From DASSUW01 sp963849695 (GTDB lineage: Bacteria > Actinomycetota > Thermoleophilia > Solirubrobacterales > Solirubrobacteraceae): DNA of 64,000 nucleotides. The notes under the pieces are model-generated. The model was given only the letters and a program-made list of their open reading frames with translations, was not told where the DNA came from and ran no database searches. Location: the NCBI GenBank assembly GCA_963849695.1, contig CAWKIT010000018.1:1-64000 (forward strand), written 5' to 3'. A program made the translations under genes and the position numbers. Of this stretch, positions 61,886-64,000 are shown one piece after another (positions within the stretch are counted from its first letter, which is position 1; each line of letters begins with the position of its first letter).

Positions 61886-62324
61886 GGCGCGGCGGCCCCT
61901 CGAGCACGTACAGCAGCGACAGGACGCCGAGCGTGATCGCGATGTCGGCGATGTTGAACGCCGGCCACGCCGGCAGGTCGATGAAGTCGGTGACCGCCTG
62001 CTCGCGCGCGCGGTCGATCAGGTTGCCGGTGGCGCCGCCGATCAGCAGGCCGGTCGGGAGCCACACGAGCGGGCGGTCGCGGTGGCGGGCGAAGAACACG
62101 AGCAGCGCGACGAGCGCGGCGAGCGCGAACAGCACGAGCAGCACGCCGCCGTTGGCGAACAGCCCGAACGCGATCCCGCGGTTGCGCACGTTGACGATCT
62201 CGATGCCGAGGAACAGCTCGACCGCGTCGCCGCGCTCGATCGACGACCGCACCAGCGCCTTGACGGCCTGGTCGGCGGCGACCGTCGCCACCGCGACCAG
62301 CGCGGCCCGCCCCGCGGGGCTCAC
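61872..62324 (-). CDS. lspA: Signal peptidase II (lipoprotein)
   Basis: A 150-residue aspartyl protease of the membrane. Catalytic Asp residues are D104 (GGATGNLIDRARE) and D127 (FNIADIAITLG). VRNRGIAFGLF is the conserved loop. Four membrane helices are visible. It processes prolipoproteins, of which this window encodes at least three (CapA-like, EfeO, ZnuA). Confidence 0.94.
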   Translation of the reverse strand: MSPAGRAALVAVATVAADQAVKALVRSSIERGDAVELFLGIEIVNVRNRGIAFGLFANGGVLLVLFALAALVALLVFFARHRDRPLVWLPTGLLIGGATGNLIDRAREQAVTDFIDLPAWPAFNIADIAITLGVLSLLYVLEGPPRHGRT

Positions 62325-62620
62325 GGGCCTGGATCGATCAGGCCCACGATGATGCCGCCGACGATCCGCAGCACGAGCAGCGCCACGATCGGCGTCAGGT
62401 CCAGAGGCCCGATCCGCAACGGCAGCCGCCGGAACAGCCGCAGGTATGGCTCCGTCACGTCGCGCAGGAAATCGAGCACCGCGTTGAGCGGGCGCGAGTA
62501 CGGCACGCGGACGCCCATGGCGAACACGAACGACGCGATCACCCAGCCGATCACGATGATCGTGTAGACCCAGATCAGCGCCCCCAGGAACTCCGCGATC
62601 TGCTCGCGTGCTTCCTCCAC
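62321..62620 (-). CDS. YggT family membrane protein
   Basis: A 99-residue protein with two hydrophobic segments: LGALIWVYTIIVIGWVIASF near the start and LTPIVALLVLRIVGGIIVG near the end. Between them the conserved PLNAVLDFLRDVTEPYLRLF and RRLPLRIGPLDLTP. It is found next to sepF in many bacteria and is linked to division or osmotic stress. It overlaps lspA by 4 nt. Confidence 0.9.
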   Translation of the reverse strand: MEEAREQIAEFLGALIWVYTIIVIGWVIASFVFAMGVRVPYSRPLNAVLDFLRDVTEPYLRLFRRLPLRIGPLDLTPIVALLVLRIVGGIIVGLIDPGP

Positions 62621-62621
62621 G

Positions 62622-63377
62622 CTAGGCCCCCACCACGTCGTCCATCGCGCTCGCGAGCGCCGCCCGGATGCCGCCGCGCTCGAGTGCCGCGAGGCCGCGC
62701 GCGGTGGTGCCGCCCGGCGAGGCGACCTCGCGCCGCACGGTTAGCGTGTCGCGCGCGCGCAGCAGCTCGGCCGAGCCGGCCATCGTCTCGCGCACAAGCG
62801 TGCCGGCCATCGCGGCCGGCATCCCGGCCTTGACCGCGGCGTCGACCCACGCCTCGACCAGCAGCGCCCAGTAGGCGGGCCCGACTCCGGAGCACGCGCC
62901 GGCGACGGTCATCAGCCGCTCGGGGACGTCGACCACCGTGCCCGAGCGGGCGAACAGCTCGCGGACCTGCTCGCGCAGCGCCGTGTCCTCCTGCGCGTCG
63001 GCGATCGCGAACGCATGGACGCCGCGTCCCACCTCGGCCGTCGTGTTGGGCTCGATCCGGAACACCGGAACGCCCGGATAGGCCGAGCGCACGTCGGCCT
63101 GCGGCGTGCGCGCGAGCAGGGACACGACAGCCTTGGCCGCGCCGGCCGCCTCCCACGCCACGTCGGCGAGCTGCGCCGGCTTGTGGGCGAGGATCACGAG
63201 GTCGGCGCGCTCGGCGAGCTCGCGGTTCGAAGCCGGCGCCTCGCCGCCGAGCTCGTCTGCGAGGGCCTGCGCGCGGCCGGACCCGGAGTCCGTGCACAGC
63301 ACGGGATCGCCCCAGCCGCGGGCCAGGGCCCGCGCCATGTTGCCTGCGCCGATGAAGCCGACCTGCATGGCGGCCAA
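62622..63377 (-). CDS. proC: Pyrroline-5-carboxylate reductase
   Basis: A 251-residue enzyme for the last step of proline synthesis. The Rossmann motif GFIGAGNMARALARGW is at the N-terminus; ILAHKPAQLADV follows; the C-terminal dimer domain has MTVAGACSGVGPAYWALLVE and VASPGGTTARGLAALERG. The second Met (MQVGFIG) is an alternative start. Its position between sepF and yggT is common in bacteria. Confidence 0.93.
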   Translation of the reverse strand: MAAMQVGFIGAGNMARALARGWGDPVLCTDSGSGRAQALADELGGEAPASNRELAERADLVILAHKPAQLADVAWEAAGAAKAVVSLLARTPQADVRSAYPGVPVFRIEPNTTAEVGRGVHAFAIADAQEDTALREQVRELFARSGTVVDVPERLMTVAGACSGVGPAYWALLVEAWVDAAVKAGMPAAMAGTLVRETMAGSAELLRARDTLTVRREVASPGGTTARGLAALERGGIRAALASAMDDVVGA

Positions 63378-63393
63378 GGTTATGCGGCGCGGC

Positions 63394-63948
63394 TCAGGAT
63401 TGGTTGAAGAAGCCCTTCTCGATCAACCGCGCGCGCTCCTCGGCGGACACCTCGACGTTGCGCGGCGTGAGCAGGAACACCTTGTCGGCGATCCGCTGCA
63501 TCCCGCCGTCGAGCGCGTACGTGAGGCCGGACGCGAAGTCGATCAGGCGCTTCGAGAGGTCGGTGTCCGACTGCTGGAGGTTGAGGATCACCGGGATCGA
63601 GTCCTTGAACTTGTCCGCCACGTCCTGGGCGTCGTTGAAGGACTTCGGGATCACGAGGTGCACGCGCACGTCCCCGCGGCCGTTGGGCGGCCCCTGGCTG
63701 CCCCCGGCGCCGACCGGGCGCAGGGTCGCCGTGCGCCGCTCGGACGGCGCATCGTCGGCGAAGATGTCGTCGATGTCGTCGCGCCGGCGGCGCGAGGTGA
63801 GGCGGCGGACGTTCGGTCGCTCGCGGTAGCGGCTCTCGAGCTCCTCCTCGGGCTCACGGTTGTCCGTCTGCTCCTCTTCGTATGCGTCGCGATCCTCGGC
63901 CAGGCCGAAGTACACGAGCGTGCGGTGCCAGGTATCGCGGAAGGCCAT
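63394..63948 (-). CDS. sepF: Cell division protein SepF
   Basis: A 184-residue protein from ATG at 63948 (FRDTWHRTLVYFGLAEDRD, the membrane-binding helix). An acidic/Arg linker is followed by the SepF core: VHLVIPKSFNDAQDVADKFK, IPVILNLQQSDTDLSKRLID and FASGLTYALDGGMQRIADKV. It links FtsZ to the membrane. The last residues, EEKARLIEKGFF-like, are typical. It is the first gene of the leftward housekeeping run in this window. Confidence 0.93.
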   Translation of the reverse strand: MAFRDTWHRTLVYFGLAEDRDAYEEEQTDNREPEEELESRYRERPNVRRLTSRRRRDDIDDIFADDAPSERRTATLRPVGAGGSQGPPNGRGDVRVHLVIPKSFNDAQDVADKFKDSIPVILNLQQSDTDLSKRLIDFASGLTYALDGGMQRIADKVFLLTPRNVEVSAEERARLIEKGFFNQS

Positions 63949-64000
63949 GCGCGGAGTTGGTTCGCGGCAGGGCGGCATTTCCCTGCTGCCGGGGAGTTTA

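Overview
The window is uniformly very GC-rich, bacterial and densely coded on both strands. Many starts are GTG and many neighbouring genes overlap by 1-4 nt. The gene content points to an actinobacterium, most likely class Thermoleophilia (Solirubrobacterales type). The pointers are a GarA-like FHA gene next to an FtsR-like MerR gene, an RsiG-like single-motif anti-sigma gene, sepF-yggT-lspA-rluD, DUF3052, wax ester synthase, EfeU/EfeO and a DsbA-VKOR pair. This placement is inferred from gene order and protein features; no search was run.

Layout. 0-12.5 kb is accessory: an IS110/IS1111-type insertion sequence beside a large palindrome, a CapA-like lipoprotein, a SIMPL protein, a broken LAGLIDADG homing endonuclease, a MOSC protein, a broken beta-helix surface protein, and a phage-like holin/endolysin pair. 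12.5-25.2 kb carries a K+/H+ antiporter, an SRAP protein and a metal-uptake and redox island. That island holds mntH, dsbA-VKOR, an FTR1 permease with EfeO, a ZnuABC-type transporter and a divergent zur, with recognisable DtxR-, MntR- and Zur-type operators. 25-40 kb holds scattered single genes for wall amidase, RlpA, M48 protease, Pol IV, thioredoxin, WS/DGAT, NAD synthetase and mannose-6-P isomerase, plus a MITE-like element. 40-46.4 kb is a leftward cluster proS-pgsA-rsiG-like-FHA-ftsR-apt-SRPBCC, with a separate FAD oxidoreductase beyond it. 46.4-51.5 kb has GH31, superoxide dismutase, a methyltransferase, ispG and a small secreted protein. 51.5-64 kb is the conserved leftward housekeeping run sepF-proC-yggT-lspA-rluD, then rpsB-tsf-pyrH-frr-uppS-cdsA-(DUF6328)-dxr-rseP-fadD.

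Two points affect how the annotation should be read. First, at least ten genes, including the normally essential dxr, are broken by single-base indels that are nearly all one-base insertions. Joining the frames restores family-typical protein, so much of this is probably sequence error rather than decay. Second, the best candidates for new biology are five: the RsiG-like 85-residue protein with one variant c-di-GMP motif; ribosomal protein S2 doubled in length by a coiled-coil and repeat tail; the possible bridge-RNA locus of the IS110-family element; the MITE-like element at 30.8-31.0 kb; and the isolated holin plus multidomain endolysin cassette.

All calls were made by eye from translation and motif reading. 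Start codons, repeat boundaries and operator assignments are the least certain parts.
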